From the NCBI GenBank assembly GCA_903872505.1, contig CAIQKV010000079.1, positions 1-58,602 on the forward strand: DNA of 58,602 bases. Direction: 5' to 3'. Below are positions 33,199-43,081 of the stretch, in pieces. The stretch is from an uncultured Opitutia bacterium. GTDB lineage: Bacteria > Verrucomicrobiota > Verrucomicrobiia > Opitutales > Opitutaceae. Within the stretch, counting starts at the first letter, position 1; every line of letters starts with the position of its first letter. The position numbers were made by a program, and so were the translations under genes. A model generated the notes under the pieces. That model was not told where the DNA came from, did not search any database, and was given only the letters and a program-made list of their open reading frames with translations.

Positions 33199-34707
33199 TC
33201 AGGCGCGGATGCCCTGGGCGAGGTGGTAATAGACCTCGTTGTTGCGGAGCGTCTGCTTGAAATCGGCGAGGCGGGTGCCGGCCGTGATCGCGACGAGCTC
33301 GATGCCCGCGATCGTGGCGAAATCCTCCAGCATTTCCGCGGTCACCGCGTAGCTGTAGCCAGTGTGATGCGCCCCGCCGGCGAGAATCCACGCCGCGCAG
33401 GCCGTCTTGAAATCCGGCGAGCATTCCCACACCGCGCGGGCCACGGGCAGCTTGGGGAGCTTCGGCGGCTTGACGGCGGTGACCTCGTTGACGACGAGGC
33501 GGAAGCGGTTGCCGAGGTCCACCAACGAGGCGTTGAGCGCCGGGCCGGCGGGGGCGTCGAACACAAGGCGCACCGGGTCCTCCTTGCCGCCGATGCCGAG
33601 CGGATGGATTTCCGCGGCAGGCCGGCCGGCGGCGATCGACGGGCAGATTTCCAGCATGTGCGCCCCCAGCACCTGGTGGCCCCGCGGCGCGAGGTGGTAG
33701 GTGTAGTCCTCCATGAACGAGGTGCCGCCCTCGAGGCCGGCGCCCATGACCTTCATGGCGCGGACCAGCGCGGCGGTCTTCCAGTCGCCTTCGCCGCCGA
33801 AGCCGTAACCGGCGGCCATGAGGCGCTGCGTCGCCATGCCCGGCAGCTGCCGCAGGCCGTGCAGGTCCTCGAACGTGTCCGTGAAGCCCTTGAAGCCGCC
33901 TTCCGCCAAAAATCCCTCCAGCCCGAGCTCGAGCCGCGCGCTGTAGCGGAGCTCGTCGTGCCGGGCCCCGCCCTTTTTCAATGCCGGAACCACCTTGTAG
34001 GCTTGTTCATACTCGGCGCAGAGCGCGGTGATGGCGCTGTCCTTCACGGCGTCCACTTTGGCGACGAGGTCGCCGACGCCGTAGCCGTTGGTTGCGAAGC
34101 CGAGCTTCATCTCGGCGGAAACCTTGTCGCCCTCGGTCACGGCCACCTGGCGCATGTTGTCGCCGAAGCGGGCGAACTTGGCCCCCTGCCAGTCATGCCA
34201 GGCCCGCGCGGCGCGCATCCACGCGCCGATGCGGTCCTGCACCTCGGGATCGGCCCAGTGCCCGACCACGACCTTGCGGCCGAGCCGCATGCGGGTGTGG
34301 ATGAACCCGGCCTCGCGGTCGCCATGCGCCGCCTGGTTCAGGTTCATGAAATCCATGTCGATCGTGCCCCACGGCAGGTCGCGGTTGAACTGGGTGTGCA
34401 GGTGCAGGAACGGCTTCCGCACCAGGTTCAGGCCGCGGATCCACATCTTCGCCGGGGAAAACGTGTGCATCCAGAGGATCAGGCCCGCGCAGTTCGCGTC
34501 CGTGTTCGCCGCGAGCATGACGTTGGTGATCTCGTCCGGCGTCGTGAGCAGCGCCTTGCAGACCGTCCGCAGCGGCAGCCGCTTCGAGGCCGCCAGCGCG
34601 GCGGCGACGGCCTGGGCATGGGCGGCGACCTGCTTGAGCGGGCCGGGGCCGTAGAGGTGCTGCGAACCGCAGACGAACCAGATTTCCGGATGGGAGAGGT
34701 GTTTCAT
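33199..34707 (-). CDS. araA: L-arabinose isomerase
   Basis: A 502-residue isomerase (L-arabinose to L-ribulose), of normal length. The N-terminus [12 protein letters not shown] is diagnostic. Other family blocks are [24 protein letters not shown] and the C-terminal [10 protein letters not shown], which supplies metal ligands. It lies between araB (54 bases upstream) and araD. Cytoplasmic, Mn2+-dependent by family. Confidence 0.96.
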   Translation of the reverse strand: MKHLSHPEIWFVCGSQHLYGPGPLKQVAAHAQAVAAALAASKRLPLRTVCKALLTTPDEITNVMLAANTDANCAGLILWMHTFSPAKMWIRGLNLVRKPFLHLHTQFNRDLPWGTIDMDFMNLNQAAHGDREAGFIHTRMRLGRKVVVGHWADPEVQDRIGAWMRAARAWHDWQGAKFARFGDNMRQVAVTEGDKVSAEMKLGFATNGYGVGDLVAKVDAVKDSAITALCAEYEQAYKVVPALKKGGARHDELRYSARLELGLEGFLAEGGFKGFTDTFEDLHGLRQLPGMATQRLMAAGYGFGGEGDWKTAALVRAMKVMGAGLEGGTSFMEDYTYHLAPRGHQVLGAHMLEICPSIAAGRPAAEIHPLGIGGKEDPVRLVFDAPAGPALNASLVDLGNRFRLVVNEVTAVKPPKLPKLPVARAVWECSPDFKTACAAWILAGGAHHTGYSYAVTAEMLEDFATIAGIELVAITAGTRLADFKQTLRNNEVYYHLAQGIRA

Positions 34708-34720
34708 GGGAGGGAGGAAT

Positions 34721-34743
34721 GGCGCCGGCGGCCTGCCGGCGCC
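34721..34743 (-). other. Hairpin between araB and araA
   Basis: GGCGCCGGC and GCCGGCGCC (34721-34729 and 34735-34743) form a perfect nine-pair GC stem with a five-base loop, in the 54-base gap between araB and araA. No T-run follows, so it is more likely an mRNA stability or processing element, or a partial attenuator, than a terminator. Confidence 0.6.
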
Positions 34744-34761
34744 GGGGATTGGACCAGCGGA

Positions 34762-36432
34762 TCAGGCCCGCTGCGCCTCCTTGAGGGCAAGCAGGTCCTT
34801 CATGACCGAGGAGAGGTCCGCCGACCGGTTGAGGCCGCCGAGGGCATCGTGCAGCTGGCGGTAGAGACGGTAGAGTTCGTTATATACCCGCTGGCGGGCG
34901 GGATGCGGCCGGTAGGTGATCTTCTTCAGCGAGGTCATCCGCGCCTGGGCGGACGGAAAATCCGGGTGCGCCCCGGCGACCACCGCCGCCGCGACCGCCG
35001 CGCCGAGCGCGCAGGCCTGCGACGAGCCCGCGACGTGCATGGTGCAGCCGGTGACGTCCGCGTAGATCTGCATGAGCAGCGGGTTCTTCTCGGCGATGCC
35101 GCCGGCGCACACCACGCGGTCGATCGGGACGCCGTATTCCTTGAAGCGCTCGATGATGGCCCGCGCGCCGAAGGCCGTCGCCTCGATCAGCGCGCGGTAG
35201 ATCTCCGCCGGCGTCGTGTGCAGCGTCTGCCCAACCAGCAGGCCGGACAGCGTGGGGTCGACGAGGATCGTGCGGTTGCCGTTGTTCCAGTCGAGGGCCA
35301 CCAGGCCGCTGGCACCCGGCTTGAGCTTCGCCGCCGACCGCGTGAGCTCGGCGTGGCGCCGGTCGCCGCCGCCGCCGACCACCTCGACCCACCACTGGAA
35401 GATGTCGCCGACCGCCGACTGCCCGGCCTCAAGCCCGTAGTAGCCCGGCAGGATCGCGCCGCGGACGATGCCGCAGATGCCGGGAATGTCCGGGACGGAC
35501 TTCGCGGCCGACACGACGCCGCAGTCGCAGGTGGACGTGCCGATGACCTTGACCAGGGTGCCCTCGCGCACGCCGCTGCCGATCGCGCCGTAATGGACGT
35601 CCATCTCGCCGATCGCGATCGGGATGCCCGCGGTCAGGCCGAGGCGCTTCGCCCAGGCCTCGCTCAGGCGGCCGGCCAGCGCGGTGGCGTCATGCGCCCG
35701 GGTGTAGAGCCGGTCGCGCAGGGCGGCCAGCTTGGGATCGAGCAGGGCCAGGAACTCCTTGTCCGGCAGCCCGCCCCACTCGTCGCAATACAGCGCCTTG
35801 TGTCCCGCCATGCAGACGCCGCGCTGGATCTTGCCCGGGTCGGTCACGCCGGCGAGGACCGAGGGGACCCAGTCGGCCAGCTCGACCCAGGAATAGGCGG
35901 CGTCGAACACCGCCGGCGCGACGTTGAGGCAGTGCCAGATCTTTGACCAGAACCACTCCGACGAATAGGTGTTGCCGCACTTCGCGATGTACTGCGGCCG
36001 GTGCTGGGCGGCGAGGGCGGTGATCCTCGCGGCCTCGCGCCAGCCGGTGTGGTCCTTCCACAGCCAGCATTGCGCCTGGAGGTTCTTCCGCCACTTCGGC
36101 GCCAGCGCCAGCGGCGTGTTGTTCAGGTCCACCGGCAGCGGGCTCGAGCCGGTCGTGTCCACGCCGAGCCCGATGATCCGCGCCGCCGTGAAGCCCCGCT
36201 GCTTCCGGGCCTGGGCCAGCGCGCCCTTGACGCTCCGCTCGAGGCCGACGAGGTAATCGCCGGGATGCTGGCGCGCGAGGTGGTGGTCCTTCGGCTCGAG
36301 CAGGACGCCCTGCCTCCCGCTGGGATACGCGGCCACACTGGAGCCGATTTCCTTGCCGTCGGCACAACGGACGATGAGACAGCGCACCGAGTTGGTGCCG
36401 TAGTCCAGACCAAGGGTAAACGTGGGGTCCAT
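34762..36432 (-). CDS. araB: Ribulokinase
   Basis: A 556-residue FGGY-family kinase that phosphorylates L-ribulose. The N-terminal ATP-fold motif is L-G-L-D-Y-G-T-N-S-V-R near residue 7. D-T-T-G-S-S-P-L-P-V-D, M-D-V-H-Y-G-A-I-G-S-G and the C-terminal V-C-A-G-G-I-A-E-K-N-P-L are all typical. Length fits AraB. The ATG at 36432 is taken as start; a GTG four codons upstream is possible. First of the araBAD genes, 72 bases after the inositol-monophosphatase-like gene on the same strand. Confidence 0.95.
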   Translation of the reverse strand: MDPTFTLGLDYGTNSVRCLIVRCADGKEIGSSVAAYPSGRQGVLLEPKDHHLARQHPGDYLVGLERSVKGALAQARKQRGFTAARIIGLGVDTTGSSPLPVDLNNTPLALAPKWRKNLQAQCWLWKDHTGWREAARITALAAQHRPQYIAKCGNTYSSEWFWSKIWHCLNVAPAVFDAAYSWVELADWVPSVLAGVTDPGKIQRGVCMAGHKALYCDEWGGLPDKEFLALLDPKLAALRDRLYTRAHDATALAGRLSEAWAKRLGLTAGIPIAIGEMDVHYGAIGSGVREGTLVKVIGTSTCDCGVVSAAKSVPDIPGICGIVRGAILPGYYGLEAGQSAVGDIFQWWVEVVGGGGDRRHAELTRSAAKLKPGASGLVALDWNNGNRTILVDPTLSGLLVGQTLHTTPAEIYRALIEATAFGARAIIERFKEYGVPIDRVVCAGGIAEKNPLLMQIYADVTGCTMHVAGSSQACALGAAVAAAVVAGAHPDFPSAQARMTSLKKITYRPHPARQRVYNELYRLYRQLHDALGGLNRSADLSSVMKDLLALKEAQRA

Positions 36433-36504
36433 GGCAATGCGCACGCTACGCCAGAGCAGCCACCGGCTGCTAGATGAAAGTTGCGGGGCGCCGCCGGCCG
36501 CCCC

Positions 36505-37509
36505 TCACGCCAGATACCGCCGGATCAACCGCCGCAGCACGGGCCGCACGGCGCGGGCGAGGGTCGGGTTCGCATAACCCATCCACGCGACGGGGGTCGT
36601 GGTGTCGAGCGGCACGCGCAGCGGCCGGCCGTCGGGCGTCTCCACGATGCCCCCGGCCTCGCGCAGGATCAGCTCGGTGCAGATGTCGTAGGGATGGCAG
36701 CACAGCGACGCGCGGCCGAGCCCCAGCTTCGCGTAGGCCAGCGGGCGCAGGTCGCCGAGCATCCGGTCGTGTCCGGCGGCGAGTTCGTGGATCTGCCCGC
36801 CGGTCGAGAGATACTGGTCGTCGAACACGAGCTGGCCGCCGTTTTTCCCGAGCAGCCCGAGTTCCCGCCACAGGGCCTCCTCGACCGTCGCGAGCAGCGC
36901 CTTGCCCTCGGGGAAAAACCGCGCGATCGAGGCAAAGCCGTGCTCAAAGTGCCGCGCCCGCGACGGCCGGAGGGCATACGCCCGGCGCCGCCCGGTGCGC
37001 AGATCGTGCGCCTGCGCCACCACACCCTGCCCGCGCACGGCGCTGAGCTGGTCGGCCCGGCCTTGCTTGCTGGTGGGCAGCTCGGTCATGGCGGCGACGA
37101 CGATGTCGCCCAGGTGGGTCTTCGGCCCGCGCTGCGGGGCGAGCGCGGCAAGCGCCCAGGCCGCGCGCTTGTCGTACATCAGATTCCGCGTCCCGTCGAT
37201 CGGGTCGAGGATGCACTTGAAAATCGTCTGCGCCACGGGCGTGCCGCGGGGAAACGTGACGGACTCGCCATCCTCGAGGCCCTCCATCACCAGCTCGACC
37301 GGCCAGGCCCGCGGCCAGTGCCGCCCGAACCACGCGAGGATCGCCGCCTCGGACAGCCGGTCGACCTGGTAGATGGTGTCGGCCGCGGTGACGGCGGCGA
37401 CCCGCGCAAACGTGTGGGCCTGCTTCGCGCGCGCCGCGATGAGCGTGTCACGCAGGTCCACCTGCAGCGCGCAGAGCAGCTTACGGGCTTGTTCCAGGTT
37501 GATATTCAT
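36505..37509 (-). CDS. Inositol monophosphatase family protein
   Basis: A 334-residue phosphatase of the IMPase/FBPase superfamily. The metal-binding signature is I-L-D-P-I-D-G-T-R-N near residue 100, preceded by the acidic V-M-E-G-L-E-D-G-E. The C-terminal part has H-P-Y-D-I-C-T-E-L-I-L-R-E-A-G-G, matching the family's W-D-x-A-A-x-x-x-I-x-x-E-A-G-G. It is larger than typical IMPase (about 260 residues) owing to insertions around 140-230. It sits between a GH43/GH130-like gene (14-base gap) and araB, so it may dephosphorylate a sugar phosphate made in this pathway. ATG at 37509 chosen over an upstream TTG. Confidence 0.82.
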   Translation of the reverse strand: MNINLEQARKLLCALQVDLRDTLIAARAKQAHTFARVAAVTAADTIYQVDRLSEAAILAWFGRHWPRAWPVELVMEGLEDGESVTFPRGTPVAQTIFKCILDPIDGTRNLMYDKRAAWALAALAPQRGPKTHLGDIVVAAMTELPTSKQGRADQLSAVRGQGVVAQAHDLRTGRRRAYALRPSRARHFEHGFASIARFFPEGKALLATVEEALWRELGLLGKNGGQLVFDDQYLSTGGQIHELAAGHDRMLGDLRPLAYAKLGLGRASLCCHPYDICTELILREAGGIVETPDGRPLRVPLDTTTPVAWMGYANPTLARAVRPVLRRLIRRYLA

Positions 37510-37523
37510 GATCAAGGGGCCGT

Positions 37524-38489
37524 TCAGCCCCGGGCCGGACGGGCCGTTGCGGGCACGAAGAAACAGTCCGCCTCCATTGTCGCGAGGCCGATTTGCGATT
37601 TTCCGCCCTGCAGGTAGCTGCCGTATTCCTTGTTCCTCGCCTCTCCCCCGCCGTAGCCCTCGTACCAGAGGTAATATTTCCCGCCGATCTTCTCCACCGT
37701 GGTGAACCAGATCGCGCCTTCATCCCAGTCGCCTTGGTCGCCCCGGGAAAAAATCGGATTCCCTTCGTATTTGCGCCAGTGGACCAGATCGGTCGAGGTC
37801 GCCAGGCCGGCACTGGCCGGATAGTCGCTGAACCGGTCCGAGCCGCAGTAGATCATGTAGTAGGTTTCGCCCTCCCGAAAGATCCGCGGCGTCTCCACCG
37901 TGTGGCTGTCCCACTGGCCCTTCGCTCCCACCGGGAGCACCGGTCCCGCCGGGTCTTCCCGGAACTTGAATCCGTCATCGGATACCGCCAGGTGTAGCTG
38001 AAATCCCGTGCGGCCCGGCACCTCCTTCCAATAGTAGAGGTAAAACTTGCCGTCACGCCAGACCACCTCCGGTCCGCCTCCCTTCACCACCGGATCGCCG
38101 CCGCGTTTCGCAAAGTGAATGCCGTCCGTCGACGTCGCCACGCCGATGCTGCGCGGGCACCGCTTGCCCACCATCGAGTAGTAGAGAAAAACGGTTCCAT
38201 TCACCCGGACGCTGGCGGGATCGAGCACATGCTCCTCGTCCCAGTCGCCCGGCAGGCCGACATCGAGCACGGGGTCCGCGCGCACGTTCCACGTGGCGCC
38301 GTCGAATTGCCCCCGCGGAATCGTCGCCAGGCCGATCCGGTCATGCCCGCCCTGCTGGCCACGGAAGTAGAGGTGGTATATGTCCCCGACCAGCAGCAGG
38401 TCCGGGTTGGCCGTCTGCGCTTCCATCCAGGTGCCCGGCACGGCGGGCAAAATCGGATTGCGCGGGGACTTTACCAGGCAGCCTTCCAT
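37524..38489 (-). CDS. GH43/GH130-like five-bladed beta-propeller glycosidase
   Basis: A 321-residue protein with repeated blade motifs: Y-H-L-Y-F-R-G, G-T-V-F-L-Y-Y-S-M-V-G, G-K-F-Y-L-Y-Y-W-K, E-T-Y-Y-M-I-Y-C-G-S and G-K-Y-Y-L-W-Y-E-G-Y-G-G. Each is followed by I-G-L-A-T or similar, typical of GH43/GH130-type propellers. Acidic candidates are D-P-A-S-V and D-E-G-A-I-W-F, but I cannot assign catalytic residues. No signal peptide. It heads the arabinose operon, which suggests an intracellular arabinosidase or arabino-oligosaccharide enzyme; that is inference from position. Confidence 0.72.
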   Translation of the reverse strand: MEGCLVKSPRNPILPAVPGTWMEAQTANPDLLLVGDIYHLYFRGQQGGHDRIGLATIPRGQFDGATWNVRADPVLDVGLPGDWDEEHVLDPASVRVNGTVFLYYSMVGKRCPRSIGVATSTDGIHFAKRGGDPVVKGGGPEVVWRDGKFYLYYWKEVPGRTGFQLHLAVSDDGFKFREDPAGPVLPVGAKGQWDSHTVETPRIFREGETYYMIYCGSDRFSDYPASAGLATSTDLVHWRKYEGNPIFSRGDQGDWDEGAIWFTTVEKIGGKYYLWYEGYGGGEARNKEYGSYLQGGKSQIGLATMEADCFFVPATARPARG

Positions 38490-38533
38490 GCCGGGGAGGA
38501 AGGCAGATTATTAGCCGCGGGCAAACTTCCTCG

Positions 38534-41338
38534 CTAACGCCGCGGCCGGGCCCGGCGCAGCAGCGTCAGCAGCCCCAGCCCGGCGACGAACCATCCTTCG
38601 GTTGCGCCGGCACCATTCCCGTTGGGACCGGCATTCGCGCTGCTGCCCGAGGACGCGGGCGTGCTGCCTCCTCCCGTGGACCCGCCGCCGGTACCGGCGC
38701 TGGCCGTCCCCTGCCGGAGCGTCAGAGTCGTGACCACGCCGGCCGGGGTGACCTTACGGATCGTCGCGTTGCCGGTGTCCGTCACATAAAGGTTGCCCGC
38801 ACTGTCGATGGTGAGCGCCCGCGGCTGGTTGAACATCGCGCCCGATCCCGTGCCATCCTGGTTGCCGCCAATGGTCGGCAGCCCCGCCAGCGTGCTCACG
38901 ACCCCGGCGGGCGTGATCTTGCGGATCGTGCTGTTGCCCGTGTCGGTGGCGTAGAGGTTGCCCGCGCCATCGAGCACGAGCCCGCTGGGCTGGTTGAACA
39001 GGGCCAGGCTGCCCGTGCCGTCGTCCGCGCCGCTGACGCCCTGCAATCCGGCCAGCGTCGTGACCACGCCCGCCGGCGTGACCTTGCGGATGATGTTGTT
39101 GGACCGGTCGGCGACATAGACATTGCCCGCCGCATCCACCGCCAGACCCGCGGGATAGTTGAAGAGCGCGGCCGGGCCCGTGCCGTCGGCGAAACCCGGC
39201 ACTCCGGCGGACCCGGCCAGCGTGCTGACCGCTCCGGCGGGGGTGATCTTACGGATGGTGTGGTTCATGGCGTCGGCCACGTAGAGGTTGCCGGCCAGGT
39301 CAATGGCCAGGCCGAGCGGGGCGGAGAAGGTGGCGGACGTGCCGGCCCCGTCGGCGTTTCCGCGCGACGCGGAGGAGCCGGCGAAGGTGGTCACGCTGCC
39401 GTCCGCGGCAATGCGGCGGATCATGGCGTTGGCCGTGTCGGCGACAAAGATGACCCCGGCACTGGTCGCAGCCAGCCCGCCTGGCTGGTTGAAGAGCGCG
39501 GCCGCGCCGGAGCCGTTGCCCGCGCCGGCCTGGCCGCTGGATCCCGCCATCAGGGTGACGTCGCCCGCGGTCGTGACCTTTTGCACGGTATCGCCCGAGG
39601 AGTCGCTGACGAACAACCCGTCCGGTCCGACGAAGGTGATCCCAGCGGGGAAGGAAAAGAAGGTTGCGGCGGGCGGCGGCGACGGTGGCGGCGGGGTGGG
39701 CGCCGAGGCCACGGTCAGCACGGCACCCGACGACGTCACATTGCCCGCGGAGTTGCTCACCTGCACCGTGTACGTGCCGGCGTCGCCGAGGCTGGCCGTG
39801 GCGATCGTGTAGGCCGCGCCGGTCGCGCCGCCGATGGCCGCGCCGCCCTTGCTCCACTGGTAGGTCGGCGCGGGATTCCCGCTCGCCGCCACGGTGAACG
39901 TCACCGAGGCGCCCACCGTCACCGTCTGGCTCGCCGGTTGCGTCGAGATTGAGGGCGCGGTGTTGGGCGGCGGCGGCGCCTGCACGGTCAGCGTCGCCGC
40001 GGTCGAGGTGGCCGTGCCGGCAATGTTCGTGGCGACCGCCGTGTAGCTGCCCGCGTCGGAGCCCTGGACGTTGCTGAGCGAGAGGGTGGCGCCGGTGGCG
40101 CCGCCGATGGCCGCCCCACCCTTGCTCCACTGGAAGGTCGGTGCGGGACTGCCGCTGGCGGCCACGGTGAACGTGACCGAACCGCCGGTCGTGACCGTCT
40201 GGCTGGCCGGCTGGGTCGTGATGGACGGGGGCGTGTTGACGGGCGGCGGCGCCTGCACCGTGAGGGTCGCGCCGGCCGAGGTGGCGGTGCCCGCGCTGTT
40301 CGTCGCCACGGCAGTGTAGACGCCGGCATCACCGCTGACCGTCGAGGCAATCGTGTAGGTGGAGCCCGTCGCGCCGCCGATGGCCACGCCACCCTTGTTC
40401 CACTGGAGGGTCGGGGCGGGGTTGCCGCTCGCCGCCACGGTGAACGTGACCGAACCGCCCGTCGTGACCGTCTGGCTGACCGGCTGGGTGGTGAAGGATG
40501 GCGCAGTGTTGGGGGGCGGCGCCGCCTGGACCGTCAGCGTCGCCCCGGCCGAGGTCGCCGAGCCGGCGACGTTCGTCGCGACCGCCGTGTAGGTGCCGGC
40601 GTCACCGCTGGCCGCCGCGGCAATGGTATAGGTGGTGCTCGTGGCACCGCCGATGGGCACCCCGCCCTTGTTCCACTGGTAGGTCGGCGCGGGGCTGCCG
40701 CTCGCCGCCACGGTGAACGTCACCGCCGCGCCCGTCGTGACCGTCTGGCTGGCAGGCTGCGTCGTGATCGACGGCGCCGTGTTGACCGGCCCGCCGCCAC
40801 CGATGCTGAAGGTCACCGTGATCTTCGCGCTGTTGCCGCCGGTGCCGTTCAGCCCGTCCCAGGCGGTGACCGTGCACGAGGTCGTGCCCGCCGCCGCCGG
40901 CGTGCCGGAGATGGTCATCTTGTAAGGCGCGACGACATTGACCGGGTTGCCGCCAACCACGCTGAGTCCGGCGGGCAGCGGCGTGGTGCTCTTGACGCTC
41001 CAGGACTTCGGGTTGCCCGGCGCGCCGCTCACCGAGATGCCGACGCTCAGCGCGGTGCCGGCTGTGCCGGTCACGGTGAAGGTCGAGTTGGCCGAGCCGC
41101 TGGCCGGCGTGGCCGGACTGACGTTAAACACCGTGGCGCCCGCCACGGAATTGTAGGCTCCCATCGCCGCCGCGGCGGCGGTCGAGCGCAGGATCACCGC
41201 CGCGCGTTCGTACATCACGCCTTCAAACTGTTCCAGCACGCGCAGCACCGGGGCCGGCATGCGCTGCAGCAGCATGACCAGCATTCCGGTGGGCAGATGC
41301 AGCCAACGCAAACGGGTGGAGATTGTGGATAAATTCAT
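38534..41338 (-). CDS. Large surface protein: Ig-like repeats plus NHL propeller, with C-terminal anchor
   Basis: A 934-residue protein. The N-terminus (about 1-75) has no classical signal peptide but reads L-L-Q-R-M-P-A-P-V-L-R ... N-S-V-A-G-A-T, a pattern I associate from memory with Verrucomicrobial surface proteins. A putative-Ig segment (70-180) is followed by four near-identical Ig-like repeats of about 90 residues, each with T-Q-P-A-S-Q-T-V-T and Y-Q-W-N/S-K-G-G. Then come five NHL repeats (G-L-A-V-D-A-A-G-N-V-Y-V-A-D type) forming a propeller. The C-terminus has a Gly-rich linker, a hydrophobic stretch and R-R-A-R-P-R-R, resembling a sorting signal. It starts 51 bases after the DUF4266 gene and may belong to that operon. 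Confidence 0.8.
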   Translation of the reverse strand: MNLSTISTRLRWLHLPTGMLVMLLQRMPAPVLRVLEQFEGVMYERAAVILRSTAAAAAMGAYNSVAGATVFNVSPATPASGSANSTFTVTGTAGTALSVGISVSGAPGNPKSWSVKSTTPLPAGLSVVGGNPVNVVAPYKMTISGTPAAAGTTSCTVTAWDGLNGTGGNSAKITVTFSIGGGGPVNTAPSITTQPASQTVTTGAAVTFTVAASGSPAPTYQWNKGGVPIGGATSTTYTIAAAASGDAGTYTAVATNVAGSATSAGATLTVQAAPPPNTAPSFTTQPVSQTVTTGGSVTFTVAASGNPAPTLQWNKGGVAIGGATGSTYTIASTVSGDAGVYTAVATNSAGTATSAGATLTVQAPPPVNTPPSITTQPASQTVTTGGSVTFTVAASGSPAPTFQWSKGGAAIGGATGATLSLSNVQGSDAGSYTAVATNIAGTATSTAATLTVQAPPPPNTAPSISTQPASQTVTVGASVTFTVAASGNPAPTYQWSKGGAAIGGATGAAYTIATASLGDAGTYTVQVSNSAGNVTSSGAVLTVASAPTPPPPSPPPAATFFSFPAGITFVGPDGLFVSDSSGDTVQKVTTAGDVTLMAGSSGQAGAGNGSGAAALFNQPGGLAATSAGVIFVADTANAMIRRIAADGSVTTFAGSSASRGNADGAGTSATFSAPLGLAIDLAGNLYVADAMNHTIRKITPAGAVSTLAGSAGVPGFADGTGPAALFNYPAGLAVDAAGNVYVADRSNNIIRKVTPAGVVTTLAGLQGVSGADDGTGSLALFNQPSGLVLDGAGNLYATDTGNSTIRKITPAGVVSTLAGLPTIGGNQDGTGSGAMFNQPRALTIDSAGNLYVTDTGNATIRKVTPAGVVTTLTLRQGTASAGTGGGSTGGGSTPASSGSSANAGPNGNGAGATEGWFVAGLGLLTLLRRARPRR

Positions 41339-41389
41339 GGGGCTACAGGAAGGCTAGGGTTGGTGGAAGACAGGCCGGGGAAAATGGAC

Positions 41390-41607
41390 TCAGTTGCAGC
41401 CGCAGCCGCTGCCCCCGACCCCGCGGCCGCCGGTGGCCGCCTCGCAGGAAAAATAGATGTGCTCGAACATCGCGTTGTGCAGCGGATCCCGGTCGGGCCG
41501 CATGGTGGCGTCCGCGAGCGTCGCGCGTTCCCACGGCTGCACGGTCGTGCAGCCGGTGAGCAGCGCGGCGAAGCCGGCGAGGGCGAGGAGCAGGCGAAGC
41601 TTGGTTT

Positions 41608-41611
<4 letters not shown>
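41390..41611 (-). CDS. DUF4266 small lipoprotein
   Basis: A 73-residue protein. The lipobox L-L-T-G-C puts the lipidated Cys at residue 21, so the mature form is about 53 residues and membrane-anchored. The body W-E-R-A-T-L-A-D-A-T-M ... D-P-L ... H-I-Y-F-S and the tail G-G-R-G-V-G-G-S-G-C-G-C-N match DUF4266. The C-G-C tail, with C56, gives three further cysteines that could bind metal or form disulfides. Its ATG overlaps the stop of the thioredoxin-like gene by four bases. In the DUF3570/ApbE/TlpA cluster it is probably a periplasmic partner. No function is established. Confidence 0.85.
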
Positions 41612-42091
<480 letters not shown>

Positions 42092-42108
<17 letters not shown>

Positions 42109-43078
42109 ATTTGAAAAATCCCCGGGTTTGGTGGCGGGCGCCGGCGACCACGATGCACCCCTCGGCGCCCATTGATTCCTGGATGAAGCGGATGCCCTCC
42201 GCCGGCGGCAGGATGAACGCCGTGGTGGACAGCACGCCGGCCTGCACGCAGGTCGGCGCGATCACCGTCACCTGGCGCGCGCCGGTCGCGACGGGCCGGC
42301 CCGTGCGCGGATCGACGATGTGGCCGTAGCGGACGCCGTTGAGCGTGAACCCGCGCCGGTAGTCCCCGGACGAGGCGACCCCGCGGTCCGTGATCGCCAG
42401 GCTCCCCCAGCAGGCGTCGCCCGGCTGCGCCGGATCCTCGAGGCCGATGTGCCAGCCCGGCTTGCCCGGCGCCGCGCCCACCGCATGAAGGTCGTGGCCA
42501 AAATCCACCAGCGCGCGCGGGATGCGGAGCTCGCGGGCGATCCCGGCCACCCGGTCCACCGCGTACTCCTTCCCCCACCCGCCAAAATCCAGCGCCATGC
42601 CCGCCTCCGGCAGCCGCACCCGGCCGCGTTCCCGCTGCACCTTCGGCCAGCCCACCAGCCGCCGCGCGGCCGCGATCTCCTCCGCCGACGGGATCCGCGG
42701 CACCGCCGCCTTGTAGTCCCACAGCCGCAGCAGCGGGAGCGCCGTGACGTCCAGCAGCCCCTTGGTCATGGCATAAATCGATCCGCTCAGGTCGAGGATG
42801 CGCTCCATCTCCTCGTCCACCTCCACCCAGTCACGCCCGGCCGCGGCATTGATCCGGCTGACGAGGCTGTCAGGCTGGAACCGCGAAAATTTCGCCTCGA
42901 AGGCCGCCACCCACGCCTGCGCCGCCTGCTCGAACGCCGACCCCGCCGCGGCGTCGCTGCACGCGTGCTGGATGAAGCACTCGGTGCCGAGCGCCGTCCA
43001 CCGCCGCGTCCGCAGCGGCGGGGCGGCGGTCCGGATTCGCGGGTCGCGCGCGGGGGCGGAGGGGGTCAGGGTCGGCAT
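42092..43078 (-). CDS. apbE: FAD:protein FMN transferase (ApbE family), atypical
   Basis: A 328-residue ApbE-type enzyme, which moves FMN from FAD onto a Thr/Ser of a target protein. Recognisable blocks are F-S-R-F-Q-P-D-S-L-V-S-R-I-N, L-D-F-G-G-W-G-K-E-Y-A-V-D, S-S-G-D-Y-R-R-G-F and G-H-I-V-D-P-R-T-G-R-P. The metal site A-D-x-x-x-T reads A-G-V-L-S-T, so the Asp ligand is Gly. There is no lipobox or signal peptide, unlike most ApbE proteins, so export is unclear. It lies three bases after the DUF3570 gene, whose product carries a flavinylation-like motif, making that protein the probable substrate. Confidence 0.88.
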
Positions 43079-43081
43079 GGG

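Noticed and set aside
33223..35946. A 907-codon plus-strand frame opposite araA/araB
   Set aside because: It covers two clear genes on the other strand, has low-complexity composition and shows no recognisable motif.
38534..41338. DNA repeats of about 270 bp considered as a CRISPR-like or satellite array
   Set aside because: The units are in frame and encode Ig-like domains, so they are protein repeats.
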